From assembly GCF_017603965.1 (NCBI RefSeq), contig NZ_CP071955.1:2356001-2420000 (forward strand): a DNA stretch of 64,000 nt, in the 5' to 3' direction. Numbering within the stretch: position 1 is the first letter of the stretch; each line of letters opens with the position of its first letter. This DNA comes from Xanthomonas fragariae (GTDB lineage: Bacteria > Pseudomonadota > Gammaproteobacteria > Xanthomonadales > Xanthomonadaceae). This document shows positions 54,385 through 64,000 of this stretch, piece after piece. The translations under genes were made by a program, and so were the position numbers. Below the pieces are notes generated by a model that was not told where the DNA came from, did no database searches, and saw only the letters and a list, made by a program, of their open reading frames with translations.

Positions 54385-56628
54385 ATGACCGATCTGACCC
54401 GCCCCACCTTCCACGGCTTCGAACAGTTGCCGCTGCGCGAGTACGCCGAACGCGCCTATCTCGACTATTCGATGTACGTGGTGCTCGACCGCGCCCTGCC
54501 GTTCCTGGGTGACGGCCTGAAGCCGGTGCAGCGGCGCATCGTCTTCGCGATGAGCGAGCTGGGCCTGAATGCCGCCGCCAAACCGAAGAAATCCGCGCGC
54601 ACCGTTGGCGATGTGATCGGTAAGTACCACCCGCATGGCGACAGCGCCTGCTACGAGGCGCTCGTGCTGATGGCGCAGCCGTTTTCGTACCGTTACCCGC
54701 TGATCGAAGGCCAGGGCAACTTCGGCTCCACCGACGACCCCAAGTCGTTCGCTGCGATGCGCTATACCGAATCCAAGCTCACTCCGATCGCCGAAGTGCT
54801 ACTGGGCGAAATCATCCAAGGCACCACCGATTGGGCACCCAACTTCGACGGCACCCTGGAAGAGCCGACCTGGCTGCCGGCACGCCTGCCGCACCTGTTG
54901 CTCAACGGCACCACCGGCATTGCCGTGGGCATGGCCACCGACGTGCCGCCGCACAACCTCAACGAGATCGTCAGCGCACTATTGCGATTGCTCGATTACC
55001 CCGAAGCCACGGTCGCCGAGCTGTGCGAACACGTGCTCGGCCCGGACTACCCGACTACCGCCGAGATCATCACCCCGGTCGCCGACCTGCGTGCGATCTA
55101 CGAGACCGGGCATGGCAGCGTGCGCGCACGTGCGACCTACAAGAAAGAACATGCCAACATCGTCATCGACGCGCTGCCGTATCAGGTATCGCCGTCCAAG
55201 GTGATCGAGCAGATCGCCCAGCAAATGCGCGCCAAGAAGCTGCCGTGGCTGGAAGACATCCGCGACGAATCCGACCACACAAGCCCGGTGCGCGTGGTGC
55301 TGGTGCCGCGTTCCAACCGCGTCGATGCCGAACAGCTGATGGGCCACCTGTTCGTCACCACCGATCTTGAGCGCAGCTACCGCATCAACCTCAATGTAAT
55401 CGGCCTGGATGGCCGCCCGCAGGTCAAGAATCTGCGCCAGCTGCTGAGCGAATGGCTGACGTTCCGCAGCGATACCGTGACCCGTCGCCTGAACCATCGC
55501 CTTCAAAAAGTCGAGCGTCGCCTGCACCTTTTGGAAGGCTTGTTGATCGCCTTCCTCAACCTGGATGAAGTGATCCGCATCGTCCGCAGCGAGGACGAAC
55601 CCAAGCCGGTGCTGATCGCCCGCTTCGCGCTCAGCGAAGAACAGGCTGAATACATTCTGGAAACCAAGCTGCGCCAGCTGGCGCGCCTGGAAGAGATGAA
55701 GATCCGCGGCGAGCAGGAAGCCCTCGCCAAGGAACGCGCACAACTCCTGGCCATTCTCGAAAGCAAGACCAAGCTGAAGAAACTGATCAAGGACGAACTC
55801 ACCGCCGACGCCAAGAAGTTCGGCGACGCGCGTCGCTCGCCGTTGGTGCAGCGTGGCGCGGCGCAGGCGATCGACGAGACCGAAATGGTCGCCAGCGAAC
55901 CGATGACCGTGGTGCTGTCGGAAAAGGGCTGGGTACGCGCGGCCAAGGGCCACGAAGTCGATCCGGCAGGCATGTCCTACCGCGATGGCGACAGCCTTCT
56001 GGCCGCAGTGCGCAGCCGCAGCACGCACCAGGTGGCATTCCTGGATTCGGAAGGCCGCGCCTATTCCACCGCAGTGCACACCCTGCCCTCGGCACGTGGC
56101 AATGGCGAACCGTTGACCGGGCGTTTTTCGCCGGCCTCGGGCGCCGCGTTCCAGGTCATGGCCAGCGCCGACAACACCAGCCGCTTCGTGCTGGCATCCT
56201 CGCACGGCTACGGTTTCGTCACCCGTTTCGAAAACCTCACCGGTCGCAACAAGGCCGGCAAGGCGATGCTCAATTTGACCACCGGCGCGCATGTGCTCAC
56301 GCCGGCACACGTGACCAACCCGCAGACAGACCGCATCGTCGCCGTCACCAGCGCCGGCAATCTGCTGGCAGTGCCGGCCAGCGATGTGCCCGAGCTGGAC
56401 AAGGGCAAAGGCAACAAGATCATCGAAATCCCCAAGGCCAAACTCGGCACCGAGCGCGTGGTCGCGGTGGTCGCGGTGGCACCGGGCAACACGCTGCTGG
56501 TCCGCAGCGGCGCACGCACCATGAGCCTGTCGTTCAAGGATCTGGACACGTATGTAGGCACGCGTGCGAGCAGAGGATCGTTGTTGCCGCGCGGGTGGCA
56601 AAAGGTGGATGGGCTGGACGTGCAGTAA
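54385..56628 (+). CDS. parC: DNA topoisomerase IV subunit A
   Basis: 747 residues. Catalytic Tyr127 in [10 protein letters not shown]; breakage-reunion domain from residue 20 ([20 protein letters not shown]), coiled-coil tower ([20 protein letters not shown]), and a C-terminal beta-propeller that decatenates chromosomes. The quinolone-determining stretch [13 protein letters not shown] keeps the wild-type Ser87 and Glu91 (equivalent to E. coli S80 and E84), so no resistance substitution is visible. Confidence 0.96.
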   Translation: MTDLTRPTFHGFEQLPLREYAERAYLDYSMYVVLDRALPFLGDGLKPVQRRIVFAMSELGLNAAAKPKKSARTVGDVIGKYHPHGDSACYEALVLMAQPFSYRYPLIEGQGNFGSTDDPKSFAAMRYTESKLTPIAEVLLGEIIQGTTDWAPNFDGTLEEPTWLPARLPHLLLNGTTGIAVGMATDVPPHNLNEIVSALLRLLDYPEATVAELCEHVLGPDYPTTAEIITPVADLRAIYETGHGSVRARATYKKEHANIVIDALPYQVSPSKVIEQIAQQMRAKKLPWLEDIRDESDHTSPVRVVLVPRSNRVDAEQLMGHLFVTTDLERSYRINLNVIGLDGRPQVKNLRQLLSEWLTFRSDTVTRRLNHRLQKVERRLHLLEGLLIAFLNLDEVIRIVRSEDEPKPVLIARFALSEEQAEYILETKLRQLARLEEMKIRGEQEALAKERAQLLAILESKTKLKKLIKDELTADAKKFGDARRSPLVQRGAAQAIDETEMVASEPMTVVLSEKGWVRAAKGHEVDPAGMSYRDGDSLLAAVRSRSTHQVAFLDSEGRAYSTAVHTLPSARGNGEPLTGRFSPASGAAFQVMASADNTSRFVLASSHGYGFVTRFENLTGRNKAGKAMLNLTTGAHVLTPAHVTNPQTDRIVAVTSAGNLLAVPASDVPELDKGKGNKIIEIPKAKLGTERVVAVVAVAPGNTLLVRSGARTMSLSFKDLDTYVGTRASRGSLLPRGWQKVDGLDVQ

Positions 56629-57023
56629 CAGTTATTCGCCAACCCGGCGCGCATTGGCGCGTTTGAAACCGCGGTCGCCTCAGGCCACTGAGGCGCCGCA
56701 AGCAGCTTTCCCCCTGCCTGCAGGGACATCTGCGGCGATACGTTTGCGCTGGACGCAAGCGTGCTGGCCGGCTGCGCAGCCCCGATCGCTGTGGCCCGCC
56801 GAGCTGCGCCGACGTTATCTGGACACCGTCGTCAACATGACCATGCGGCATGCACCGCATGGCATCTTTCTCTCGCCACTGCCAACCAAGTGGTCAACAC
56901 CTCCAGCAAGCAGCCTTTAGCCGACGAAGACCGCATGCAGGAGCCGAGGCGCACGAACAGCAGTTGCCGATCCGGTCAACTCCCCCGCCGGTTACTCGCC
57001 AGGCAGTTCGCAGATCGCCGTGC
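56629..57023. other. Gene-free interval downstream of parC
   Basis: 395 bp between the convergent parC and bacterioferritin genes. Open frames here show no recognisable family. No clear terminator stem was found. Confidence 0.4.
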
Positions 57024-57509
57024 TCAACCCGCCACATGGCCCTTGTCGATCTTCGAGGTCTGGTACAGCTCCAGACCGATCCGCTTGATCAAGCCCAGCT
57101 GCTGCTCCAGCCACCAAGCGTGATCTTCTTCGGTGTCCTGCAACTGCTTGAGCAGCATGTCGCGGCTGACGTAGTCGCCGTGGTCTTCACACAGCTTCAT
57201 GCCTGCAGCGAGTGCGGCGCGCACCTCGTATTCGACCACCAGATCGCGCTCGAGCATCTCCACCACGGTCTTGCCCGGCGCAAACTCGGCTGGGCGCATG
57301 TCCGGGTCGCCTTCCAGGAACAGGATGCGCCGCAGCAGCGCGTCGGCGTGCTCGGTTTCCTCCTGCATTTCATGATTGATGCGCTCGTACAGCGCCATCA
57401 AGCCCTGATCTTCGTAGCGCCGCGAATGCAGGAAATACTGGTCGCGTGCCGCCAATTCGCCGCGCAGCAGCTGCTTGAGGTAATCGACGACTTCGGGATG
57501 GCCTTTCAT
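57024..57509 (-). CDS. bfr: Bacterioferritin-family protein lacking the heme Met ligand
   Basis: 161 residues, four-helix bundle. Ferroxidase residues are retained: Glu18, Glu51, His54, Glu93, Glu127 and His130. The position equivalent to heme-ligand Met52 is Thr (EETEHAD instead of DEMKHAD), so heme binding at the subunit interface is unlikely. It may form a non-heme ferritin or pair with a heme-binding subunit elsewhere. ATG 57509 gives the family's usual [15 protein letters not shown] start. Confidence 0.92.
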   Translation of the reverse strand: MKGHPEVVDYLKQLLRGELAARDQYFLHSRRYEDQGLMALYERINHEMQEETEHADALLRRILFLEGDPDMRPAEFAPGKTVVEMLERDLVVEYEVRAALAAGMKLCEDHGDYVSRDMLLKQLQDTEEDHAWWLEQQLGLIKRIGLELYQTSKIDKGHVAG

Positions 57510-57656
57510 AGTGTGCTCCAGCAACGCAATGCGCGCATGGTGCCCCAAGCCGCCGGGGAATGATCTAATCGGAATCACTTTCAGTTGCGCTTGTGGCAAG
57601 ACCCACCACGGTCACGACCAGCGGCCAAACTTCAACCGAACTCTAAGGAATGAATA

Positions 57657-60074
57657 ATGCGCAAATGGCTGGGCGGGTTGTTGCTGGGAATCGTGGTGCT
57701 GGCCCTGGCAGCCAGCGTGACTCTCTATCTGTTGCTGCGCGGCAGCTTGCCGCAGTTGGATGGCGCCAGCGCCCTCGCCGGCATTGCGGCACCGGTCAAC
57801 GTGCAGCGCGACGGCTTGGGCGTAGTCACCATCGATGCGGCCAGCCAGATCGATGCCATGCGCGCGCTCGGCTATGTGCACGCGCAGGAGCGCTATTTCG
57901 AGATGGACCTGATGCGCCGCGCGCCAGCCGGTGAGTTGTCCGAATTGTTCGGTGCTGCCGCGTTGGAGCTGGACAAGCGCAACCGCGTGCATCGCTTGCG
58001 CGCACGCGTGCAGGCCAGCATGGAGATCGCGGCCGGCAGTCAACGCGCAGCCTTGCAGGCCTACACCGACGGCGTAAACGCAGGACTGGCGGCCTTGCGC
58101 GTGCGGCCATGGCCGTACCTACTACTGCGGCAGAGACCGCGCGCCTGGACGCTGGACGATTCCATCCTCACCGGCATGGCGATGTACGCCGAGCTGCAGG
58201 ACAACGACAACCAGACCGAACTGGCCAACGCCCGCATCCACGCAGTGGTGCAGCCGGCACTGGCAGCACTGCTCGACCATCATGGTTCCAGCTGGGATGC
58301 GCCGCTGTTCGGGCCGGCTCTGGGCGATGCCGTGCTGCCAGATGCTGCCGCAGTGGATCTGCGTCGCTTGCCGCACCCGGCCACCGCACCGAGCGCCGAG
58401 CAACCGACGCCGGGCAGCAACAACTTCGCCGTGGATGGCAGCCTCACTGCCGACGGTCGCGCCATCGTCGCCGACGACATGCATCTGAGCCTGCGCGCGC
58501 CCAATATCTGGTTTCGCGCGCGCCTGCGCTACCCCGACACCAATGCGCCCGATGGCAAGGTGGACGTCACCGGCTTCACCCTGCCCGGCCTGCCGGCAGT
58601 GGTGGTCGGCAGCAACGGGCATGTGGCCTGGGCATTTACCAACAGCTATATCGACACGGCAGATTTTGCGCGGATTCCGCCGGCCACAGCGGCGCATTCG
58701 CAGCCACTCACCACGCATGTCGAAACGATTCGCGTGGCAGGCGCTGCACCGGTGCGATTTGAAGTACGCGAGGCAGCCTGGGGGCCGGTCCTGCACGAGA
58801 ACCCCGATGGCAGTCTGCTGGCGTTGCGCTGGGCCGCACAGCTACCCGGCGCGATCGGTCTGGACTTCGCTCAGATGAGCACTGCAGGCGATCTGCTGGC
58901 CGCGTTTGCGGTGGCGGATCGCTCGGGCATTCCTGCGCAAAATCTGCTGTTGGCCGATCGTAACGGGCGCATCGCCTGGCGCCTGATCGGCGCGCGCCCG
59001 GCACGCAATGCGGGTTGCAGCGCGAGCGGTATTGCCGAAATTGCCACCTCGGCGCCGGGGACGAACGCCACGCCGCTCTCGCGTGCGGATGCGGCAGCAG
59101 CGCAGCCCTCGCCCTCGGGTTGTGTGCCATGGTCAGTGCGCAGCGACGATGCGCCTGCGCTGATCGATCCACCTACGCACCGGCTATGGACCGCCAACAA
59201 CCGCATCGTCGATGCGCAACAGCTGGCCACGCTCGGCGACGCCGGCTACGACCTGGGCGCGCGTGCGCAGCAGATCCGCGATGATTTGTTCGCAAAGCAG
59301 CGCTTTACCGAGCGCGATCTGCTCGCCATCCAGCTCGACGATCGCGCGTTGTTGCTCAGGCGCTGGTGGGAGCTGCTGCGCAGCGTGGTCGAGCACAGCA
59401 AAGACCCGGCGCTGCAACAGATCGAACTCGCCAAACTTGATTGGAACGGGCATGCCTCCACCAGCTCGGCCAGCTATCGCATCGCACGCGATTTTCGCAG
59501 CATGACCATCGATGCAGTGGAAGCCGGTTTGCTGGGACCGGCCAAATCCGCGCTTGGCGACGACTTCCTGCCACCTCGTCGCGCGCAGTTGGAAGGCATC
59601 GTCTGGCCGTTGTTGCAGCAGCGTCCAGCCAATCTATTGCCGCCGACGTATACAAGTTGGGATCAGCTGCTCGCCGACGCAGCGCGCAGCGCGCAGGCAG
59701 ACTCGATCACGCAAGGCGAATCGGGCGACCAGCTCGGCCAGCGCACCTGGGGCGGACGCAACACCGCTGCCATCTGCCATCCGATGACACGCGCATTGCC
59801 TGCCATCGCCAGGCGCTGGCTGTGCATGCCGCCCGACCAACTGCCAGGCGATCGCGACATGCCACGCGTGCAGGGTCCTGCCTTCGGCGCCTCCGAACGC
59901 ATGGTGGTGTCACCGGGCCACGAACGCGACGGCATCGTACATATGCCGGGCGGCCAGAGCGCACATCCGTTGTCGCCGTTCTGGGGAGCGGGCCATGACG
60001 ATTGGGTGCATGGCAGACCAACGCCGTTCCTGCCGACGACAACGCTTTACACGCTGCAGTTACAGCCGAAGTAG
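57657..60074 (+). CDS. Penicillin acylase family protein (Ntn hydrolase)
   Basis: 805 residues. N-terminal membrane or signal segment (LLLGIVVLALAASVTLYLLL), alpha-subunit segment, and the autocleavage site PGSNNFAV with nucleophile Ser254 starting the beta subunit. The beta part has WAFTNSYIDTADFARIP-type motifs. Family members cleave amide bonds of acyl-homoserine lactones, beta-lactams or lipopeptides; the substrate here is unknown. AAGGA lies 7 nt before the ATG. No partner gene is evident. Confidence 0.88.
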   Translation: MRKWLGGLLLGIVVLALAASVTLYLLLRGSLPQLDGASALAGIAAPVNVQRDGLGVVTIDAASQIDAMRALGYVHAQERYFEMDLMRRAPAGELSELFGAAALELDKRNRVHRLRARVQASMEIAAGSQRAALQAYTDGVNAGLAALRVRPWPYLLLRQRPRAWTLDDSILTGMAMYAELQDNDNQTELANARIHAVVQPALAALLDHHGSSWDAPLFGPALGDAVLPDAAAVDLRRLPHPATAPSAEQPTPGSNNFAVDGSLTADGRAIVADDMHLSLRAPNIWFRARLRYPDTNAPDGKVDVTGFTLPGLPAVVVGSNGHVAWAFTNSYIDTADFARIPPATAAHSQPLTTHVETIRVAGAAPVRFEVREAAWGPVLHENPDGSLLALRWAAQLPGAIGLDFAQMSTAGDLLAAFAVADRSGIPAQNLLLADRNGRIAWRLIGARPARNAGCSASGIAEIATSAPGTNATPLSRADAAAAQPSPSGCVPWSVRSDDAPALIDPPTHRLWTANNRIVDAQQLATLGDAGYDLGARAQQIRDDLFAKQRFTERDLLAIQLDDRALLLRRWWELLRSVVEHSKDPALQQIELAKLDWNGHASTSSASYRIARDFRSMTIDAVEAGLLGPAKSALGDDFLPPRRAQLEGIVWPLLQQRPANLLPPTYTSWDQLLADAARSAQADSITQGESGDQLGQRTWGGRNTAAICHPMTRALPAIARRWLCMPPDQLPGDRDMPRVQGPAFGASERMVVSPGHERDGIVHMPGGQSAHPLSPFWGAGHDDWVHGRPTPFLPTTTLYTLQLQPK

Positions 60075-60394
60075 GCGCACGCTGTGCTTGCCTCTCCTGC
60101 GGGCGAAAAGGCACGGCTTGCGCCGCGCCGCAACCGCGGGTCGGGTCGGGCGTCGGAATTGAGGACACGGACGCAAGCGATGCACTGGATGCAACCCGAT
60201 GCGGCTGCTTCCGTTGGTTCCACTGGCACGCCGCGCAGCAGGTGACACGAGCCTTCGCGCTTGCTCTCTTCCGCGCTTCGGGAACCGTCTCCCCTTGAAG
60301 CGGGCAATGTGCAGAAGCGAGAAGGAATTCTCCGCACCTGCGCACGTCTGGCGGTCTGTGCAATGCAGCGAGCGCCCCATGCCAAGATACATTT
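60075..60394. other. Gene-free interval before the TonB receptor remnant
   Basis: 320 bp without a recognisable gene or clear terminator. Confidence 0.4.
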
Positions 60395-60413
60395 GATAAC
60401 CATTCCTATTAGT
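60395..60413. promoter_or_regulatory. Possible Fur box
   Basis: GATAACCATTCCTATTAGT resembles the Fur consensus GATAATGATAATCATTATC in its outer parts and lies 6 bp upstream of a TonB-dependent siderophore receptor remnant, where iron control would be expected. Confidence 0.4.
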
Positions 60414-60418
60414 GACCA

Positions 60419-61599
60419 ATGTGCTCCACGCTTCTTCCAACCGCGCTCGTTGCTGCGCTCGCTGTCCCCTCCCTGCCTGCTTTCGCTCAGCGCACCACCA
60501 CGCTACCTACCGTCACCGACCTGGATGGCCTTGACGTCATAGGCCGCGCGCAGACGCTCTACAAATCCGAGGACGCGGCAGTGGCCACGCGTACCGATAC
60601 GCCGCTTGCGCTGGTGCCGCAGTCGGTGCAGGTGCTGCCGCGTGAGTTGATCGACGACCAGGCCGTACGCCAGATCAACGATCTGTATCGCAGCATCAGC
60701 GGCATCGGTTTCTTCAGCTATGCCGGCGTGACCTTGCGCGGATTCCGCCAAGAAAACGTGTTGTACGACGGTCTGCGCGGCGACCCGTATGCCGGCTTCT
60801 CGGTACCGCAGTTGTTCGACATCGAACGCGTGGAAGTGCTCAAGGGCCCGGTCGGTGCGCTGTACGGCGGCGGCGAACCGGGTGGCGTGATCAACTACGT
60901 GACCCGCAAACCCGGTCATCAGGCCGCACGGCGAGTGGAGCTGCAAGTTGGAGCTGCAAGTGGGCAATCAGTCCTTCGGTGCAGCCTCCTTCGAAGCGAC
61001 TGGCCCTGCGCGCGAAGACGGCCGCATCGTTACCGCATCGGTGCCTATGCCGATGGCGAGGATGGCTTTCGCTGGAACACCGATAGCCAGAGCCAGATCG
61101 GCGATGCGTCGGTGGCAGTAGTGTGGATGGCGTCAATCAACTCTCCGCACTCGGTCTGGTCCGCAGCGAAGGCCTGGAAATGGACTTGCTGGCCGACCTG
61201 ACCGAGCGTTGGGTGCTCAACCTGACCTACGCCTGCAATGATGCACGGGCGCTCGATGCTGGCACCAACGGCATCACCAATGCGTCCGGCGATCGCTTCG
61301 CCAATGCACCGCGTAATACATTCGGTCTGTGGACGCGCTACGACCTGCGGGCCTGGCGCTGCGCGGTTGCGTTTGGTGCCGCTTACGTGGGCGAACGCGT
61401 CAGCCTGGATGGTCAGCGCGTCAAGCCGTATGCGATCTACGACATCAGCTGGCAAACGCAGTGGAATGCATGGAAGCTGCAGATCAACGTCAAGAATCTG
61501 TTCGACAAGGTCTACGCGGTGAGCGGCTTCAATACACGCGCAGGACACTTCCCGGGCGAGCCGCGACGCATCTATGCACAGTTGGCATACAGTTTCTGA
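60419..61599 (+). pseudogene. TonB-dependent siderophore receptor, internally deleted and frameshifted
   Basis: Signal peptide LVAALAVPSLPAFAQ, then the plug domain (LVPQSVQVLPRELIDDQAVR, VTLRGFRQENVLYDGLRGD, IERVEVLKGPVGALYGGGEP). After residue about 170 a 13-bp tandem duplication (TGGAGCTGCAAGT, 60936-60961) shifts the frame, and loss of one base near 61030 shifts it back. Near 61110 most of the beta barrel is missing; the last strands resume in another frame (SEGLEMDLLADLTERWVLNL ... AQLAYSF). Ferric siderophore uptake through this receptor is lost. Confidence 0.85.
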
Positions 61600-62065
61600 G
61601 AGCAGCAAACGAGAGTCTGTTAGGAACATCCCTCACGCGCTTGACGTGTCGTTAGCGGTCAGCATGTGACACGCGCGCGCCGCTACTTGAGCGGCAATGG
61701 CATTGGCCGGACACCTCGAGTGGAAGACGAAGCGTAATGAGCAGTCGTCATCCACACGCTGACTGCGCGCTCATATCGCCTGGCGTGCACGAATGGCACG
61801 TACCGATCTCGAGCATTGTCGGTGCGCGTTTGACGGCTGCAAAGCAGTTTTTATGGCCGCTCTCAAGTGTGACGTTCGTCAGCTACCATTACGCGCTCCA
61901 ACGCACACTTGCGGACTGAACCACGGCAAGGCAATGAACCTGCGCCGAATAATGCAGGTGCGCGTCCGCTGGAACTTAACGTCTGTTGGGAGACACTAGA
62001 GACCGTCGCGATCTGGAGTGGTTTCCACACCATCGCCTTTCTCCCTATCACTGACCGGAATCCGC
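61600..62065. other. Gene-free interval containing a degenerate MITE
   Basis: 466 bp between the receptor remnant and the beta-helix gene. Apart from the degenerate MITE at 61718-61862 nothing was recognised. Confidence 0.5.
61718..61862 (+). mobile_element. Degenerate copy of the MITE
   Basis: The order and many blocks of the 142-bp element are kept: GAGTGG start, GCGTAATGAGCAGTCGTCA, GTACCGATCTCGAGCA and the terminal GGCCGCTC, with many substitutions in between. No flanking duplication is visible. Confidence 0.65.
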
Positions 62066-63115
62066 ATGCCTCTGCTTGACCGCTCCGTTTTTGTCCTTTT
62101 GCCACTGGTATTTGCGACTGCCTGCTCTGCCGCGCCACCGGCTAAACCCGGCCCGCCTGACGCGCCCGTCGCCGCCTGCACTGCAAAAGTGCGCCCTGGC
62201 CAGGATCTGCAAAAAGCCATCGACAAACTTCCGCAAAGCGACACGCCTGCGGTGTTGTGCCTGGAAAAAGGCGAATTTCCGTTGAGTGGATTGGTATCGA
62301 TCCACCGCGGCAATCTTACGCTCCGCGGCAAGGGCCCGAGCACCGTGCTGCGCATGGCTGATGGCGTGCAACAACCGGCACTGGTGGTCGGCGACTACGA
62401 AAACCAGCAGCCGACCGGCGTGATCCGCAATGTCAGCATCGAAGACATGCAAATCGTTGCCAGCACCGGCGAAAAAGAGTTCATGCCCGAGCGCCCGTAC
62501 CTGAGCAATAGCGCAGTGGTGGTGCGGTCGGGCCAGGGCATCCGGCTCGCCGGCCTGCAAGTCAACAAGTGCCGCAGCGCCTGCCTGCTGAGCGAATACG
62601 ACACCAGCGAGATCACCGTCGAAAACAACGATGTGTCCGGCGCTATCTGGGACGGCGTGTCGTTCAACCGTACGGCCAAGGTCACCATGGCCAACAACTA
62701 TATCCACGACAACGTAGCAGCAGGCCTGACCATCGAGCACCTGGAAGATAGCGAAATCCGCAACAACCGCTTCGAGCGCAACGGCAGCCAGGGCATCTAT
62801 CTGTCGGATGCGCGGCGCAACCGCTTCAGCAACAACCAGTTCGACGGCAACAAGCTTGCCGGCGTGTTTTTGGCCTGCGCTATTCATCATCGCACGCCGG
62901 AAGTTCTGTGCTGGGACAACAGCATGAGCCAGGAAAATGTGTTCGAGAACAATCGTTTCTCCAACACGCCGTTCACCTACACCGTCGGTGTGGACCGAGC
63001 TGCAAACTGCACCGCGGCCGACTTCAAGCCGAACCTGTGGCGCAACAATCAGGCCGATGTGGCCGGCGTTGATATCGAGCCGCAGCGCTACGGCTATTGC
63101 GTACGCAGCGACTGA
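62066..63115 (+). CDS. Lipoprotein with right-handed parallel beta-helix
   Basis: 349 residues. Lipobox VFATACSAA. From residue about 75 there are repeated short strands of beta-helix type (ITVENNDVSGAIWDGV, VTMANNYIHDNVAAGL, SEIRNNRFERNGSQGIY, NRFSNNQFDGNKLAGVF), the NosD/pectate-lyase-like fold. Function is probably carbohydrate binding or cleavage at the cell surface; no catalytic triad can be named. ATG 62066 is preferred because the signal peptide follows directly. Confidence 0.78.
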   Translation: MPLLDRSVFVLLPLVFATACSAAPPAKPGPPDAPVAACTAKVRPGQDLQKAIDKLPQSDTPAVLCLEKGEFPLSGLVSIHRGNLTLRGKGPSTVLRMADGVQQPALVVGDYENQQPTGVIRNVSIEDMQIVASTGEKEFMPERPYLSNSAVVVRSGQGIRLAGLQVNKCRSACLLSEYDTSEITVENNDVSGAIWDGVSFNRTAKVTMANNYIHDNVAAGLTIEHLEDSEIRNNRFERNGSQGIYLSDARRNRFSNNQFDGNKLAGVFLACAIHHRTPEVLCWDNSMSQENVFENNRFSNTPFTYTVGVDRAANCTAADFKPNLWRNNQADVAGVDIEPQRYGYCVRSD

Positions 63116-63179
63116 TCGCCACAGCGGCCGGCAGTGCGTAATGCGTAAGCGCATGCCGGCCGCTGCAACTGCATCACCG

Positions 63180-64000
63180 TTACGACGCCAGCGCTTGTTC
63201 GTGCACGCCGGCAATCGCGCGGCCAGAGGGGTCGGCCATCGCCGCAAAGCTCGCGTCCCAGGCAATTGCCGTAGGCGACGAACACGCGATCGACTTGCCG
63301 CCCGGCACGGTTTCGGCAGCTGCCTGGCCAGGGAAAAACTGTTCGAACAGCGTGCGATAGAAATACGCTTCCTTGGTCTGCGGCGGATTGACCGGAAAGC
63401 GCTTGTCGGCCGCACCCAGTTCGCGGTCGCTCACATGCGAGGCGGCATGCGCCTTCAGCCCATCGATCCAGCCATAGCCCACACCATCGCTGAACTGCTC
63501 TTTCTGCCGCCATAGAATCGACTCGGGCAGATAACCGGAGAAGGCTTCGCGCAGCACGCCCTTTTCCATCCGCGAGGCGCCAGTACCGGTCTTGTCGATC
63601 ATCTTGAAGCTGGCGTCCATGCGCATCGCCACATCCAGGAATTCGCGATCCAGGAACGGTACGCGCGGCTCCACGCCCCAGGCCATCATCGACTTGTTGG
63701 CGCGCAGGCAATCGTAGTTGTTGAGCGCGTCCAATTTGCGCACCAGTTCCTCGTGGAATTCGCGCGCGCTCGGGGCCTTGTGGAAGTATAGATAGCCGCC
63801 GAAGATTTCGTCGCTGCCTTCGCCGGACAGCACCATCTTCACGCCCATCGCCTTGATGCGTCGCGCCAGCAAGAACATCGGCGTGGACGCGCGAATGGTG
63901 GTGACGTCGTAGGTCTCGATATGGCGAATGACTTCAGGCAACGCATCCAGGCCTTCTTCGAAGGTGTATTCGAAGCCGTGGTGCACCGTGCCCAGTGCTG
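63180..64000 (-). CDS. asnB: Asparagine synthase B, C-terminal part (gene continues beyond the window)
   Basis: The frame is open to the right edge. Visible are the synthetase-domain motifs [40 protein letters not shown], and [20 protein letters not shown] with the AsnB C-terminus. This matches E. coli-type AsnB, distinct from the long asnB at 25452. The N-terminal glutaminase domain lies outside the window. Confidence 0.9.
   Translation of the reverse strand, partial: ALGTVHHGFEYTFEEGLDALPEVIRHIETYDVTTIRASTPMFLLARRIKAMGVKMVLSGEGSDEIFGGYLYFHKAPSAREFHEELVRKLDALNNYDCLRANKSMMAWGVEPRVPFLDREFLDVAMRMDASFKMIDKTGTGASRMEKGVLREAFSGYLPESILWRQKEQFSDGVGYGWIDGLKAHAASHVSDRELGAADKRFPVNPPQTKEAYFYRTLFEQFFPGQAAAETVPGGKSIACSSPTAIAWDASFAAMADPSGRAIAGVHEQALAS

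Noticed and set aside
54979..56601. 540-codon minus-strand ORF opposite parC
   Set aside because: Antisense shadow of parC with no recognisable motifs.
57657..60074. Interpretation of the penicillin acylase homologue as a quorum-quenching AHL acylase
   Set aside because: The fold and nucleophile are visible, but substrate cannot be told from sequence and no supporting neighbour exists.

Overview
The window reads as a chromosomal segment of a Xanthomonas (gammaproteobacterium, Xanthomonadaceae). The evidence is a high-GC sequence, an H-NS protein of the small XrvA-like type, an EmrRCAB-type efflux operon, Xanthomonas-style IS3 elements, petABC followed by sspAB, and protein sequences that recall xanthomonad orthologues. 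The species cannot be fixed by eye. The number of broken genes suggests a lineage undergoing genome decay, as seen in IS-rich, host-adapted xanthomonads.

Layout. 1-3300: a lipoprotein running off the left edge, rnd (RNase D), a DUF3606 protein, an H-NS-like protein and tRNA-Ala(CGC). 3373-4606: an intact 1234-bp IS3-family element. 4607-10900: a small hydrophilic protein, an alkyladenine DNA glycosylase, a broken lhr helicase and a DUF3301 protein. 11090-16450: sspB, sspA, petC, petB, petA and a lytic transglycosylase, all on the minus strand. 16687-20579: miaB, an IS30-type remnant, a membrane protein and a second, inverted 1234-bp IS3 copy. 20630-30210: an OmpA-like lipoprotein, photolyase, dnaB with a perfect DnaA box upstream, an FMN reductase, asnB, a GST, a decayed stretch and a glycine-zipper protein. 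30350-34400: a DUF6116-like protein, tatD, tcdA, a cytochrome c'-like protein, a glycine-zipper lipoprotein, a cold-shock protein and a DUF456 protein. 34400-42510: an accessory, decayed stretch with short mobile elements around class I fumarase, an ABC exporter, fpr, glutathione peroxidase and a broken dcp. 42500-49200: a MarR regulator, a DUF3298 lipoprotein, an acetyltransferase, rhomboid protease and POT transporter, then M14 carboxypeptidase and GH3 remnants and tRNA-Leu(CAG). 49196-60074: the four-gene emr efflux operon, parC, bacterioferritin and a penicillin acylase homologue. 60395-64000: a broken TonB-dependent receptor, a beta-helix lipoprotein and the C-terminal part of a second asparagine synthetase.

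The most distinctive feature is a family of 142-bp non-coding elements. Four intact copies carry 17-bp terminal inverted repeats (GAGCGGCTAACAAAACG), and every one is flanked by a matching 3-bp TTA or TAA duplication. One degenerate copy and one end fragment are also present. The pattern is that of a MITE mobilised by an IS5-type transposase with TNA targets. Copies sit at the ends of broken genes and supply stop codons to neighbouring ORFs. About ten pseudogenes occur in 64 kb, and two of them contain short tandem duplications (10 and 13 bp) typical of slipped-strand mutation.

Working units: emrR-outer membrane factor-emrA-emrB is one overlapping operon with a palindromic operator overlapping a TTGACA box. 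petA-petB-petC overlap and encode the cytochrome bc1 complex. sspB and sspA form a stress/ClpXP adaptor pair. The rhomboid and POT genes are 7 bp apart.
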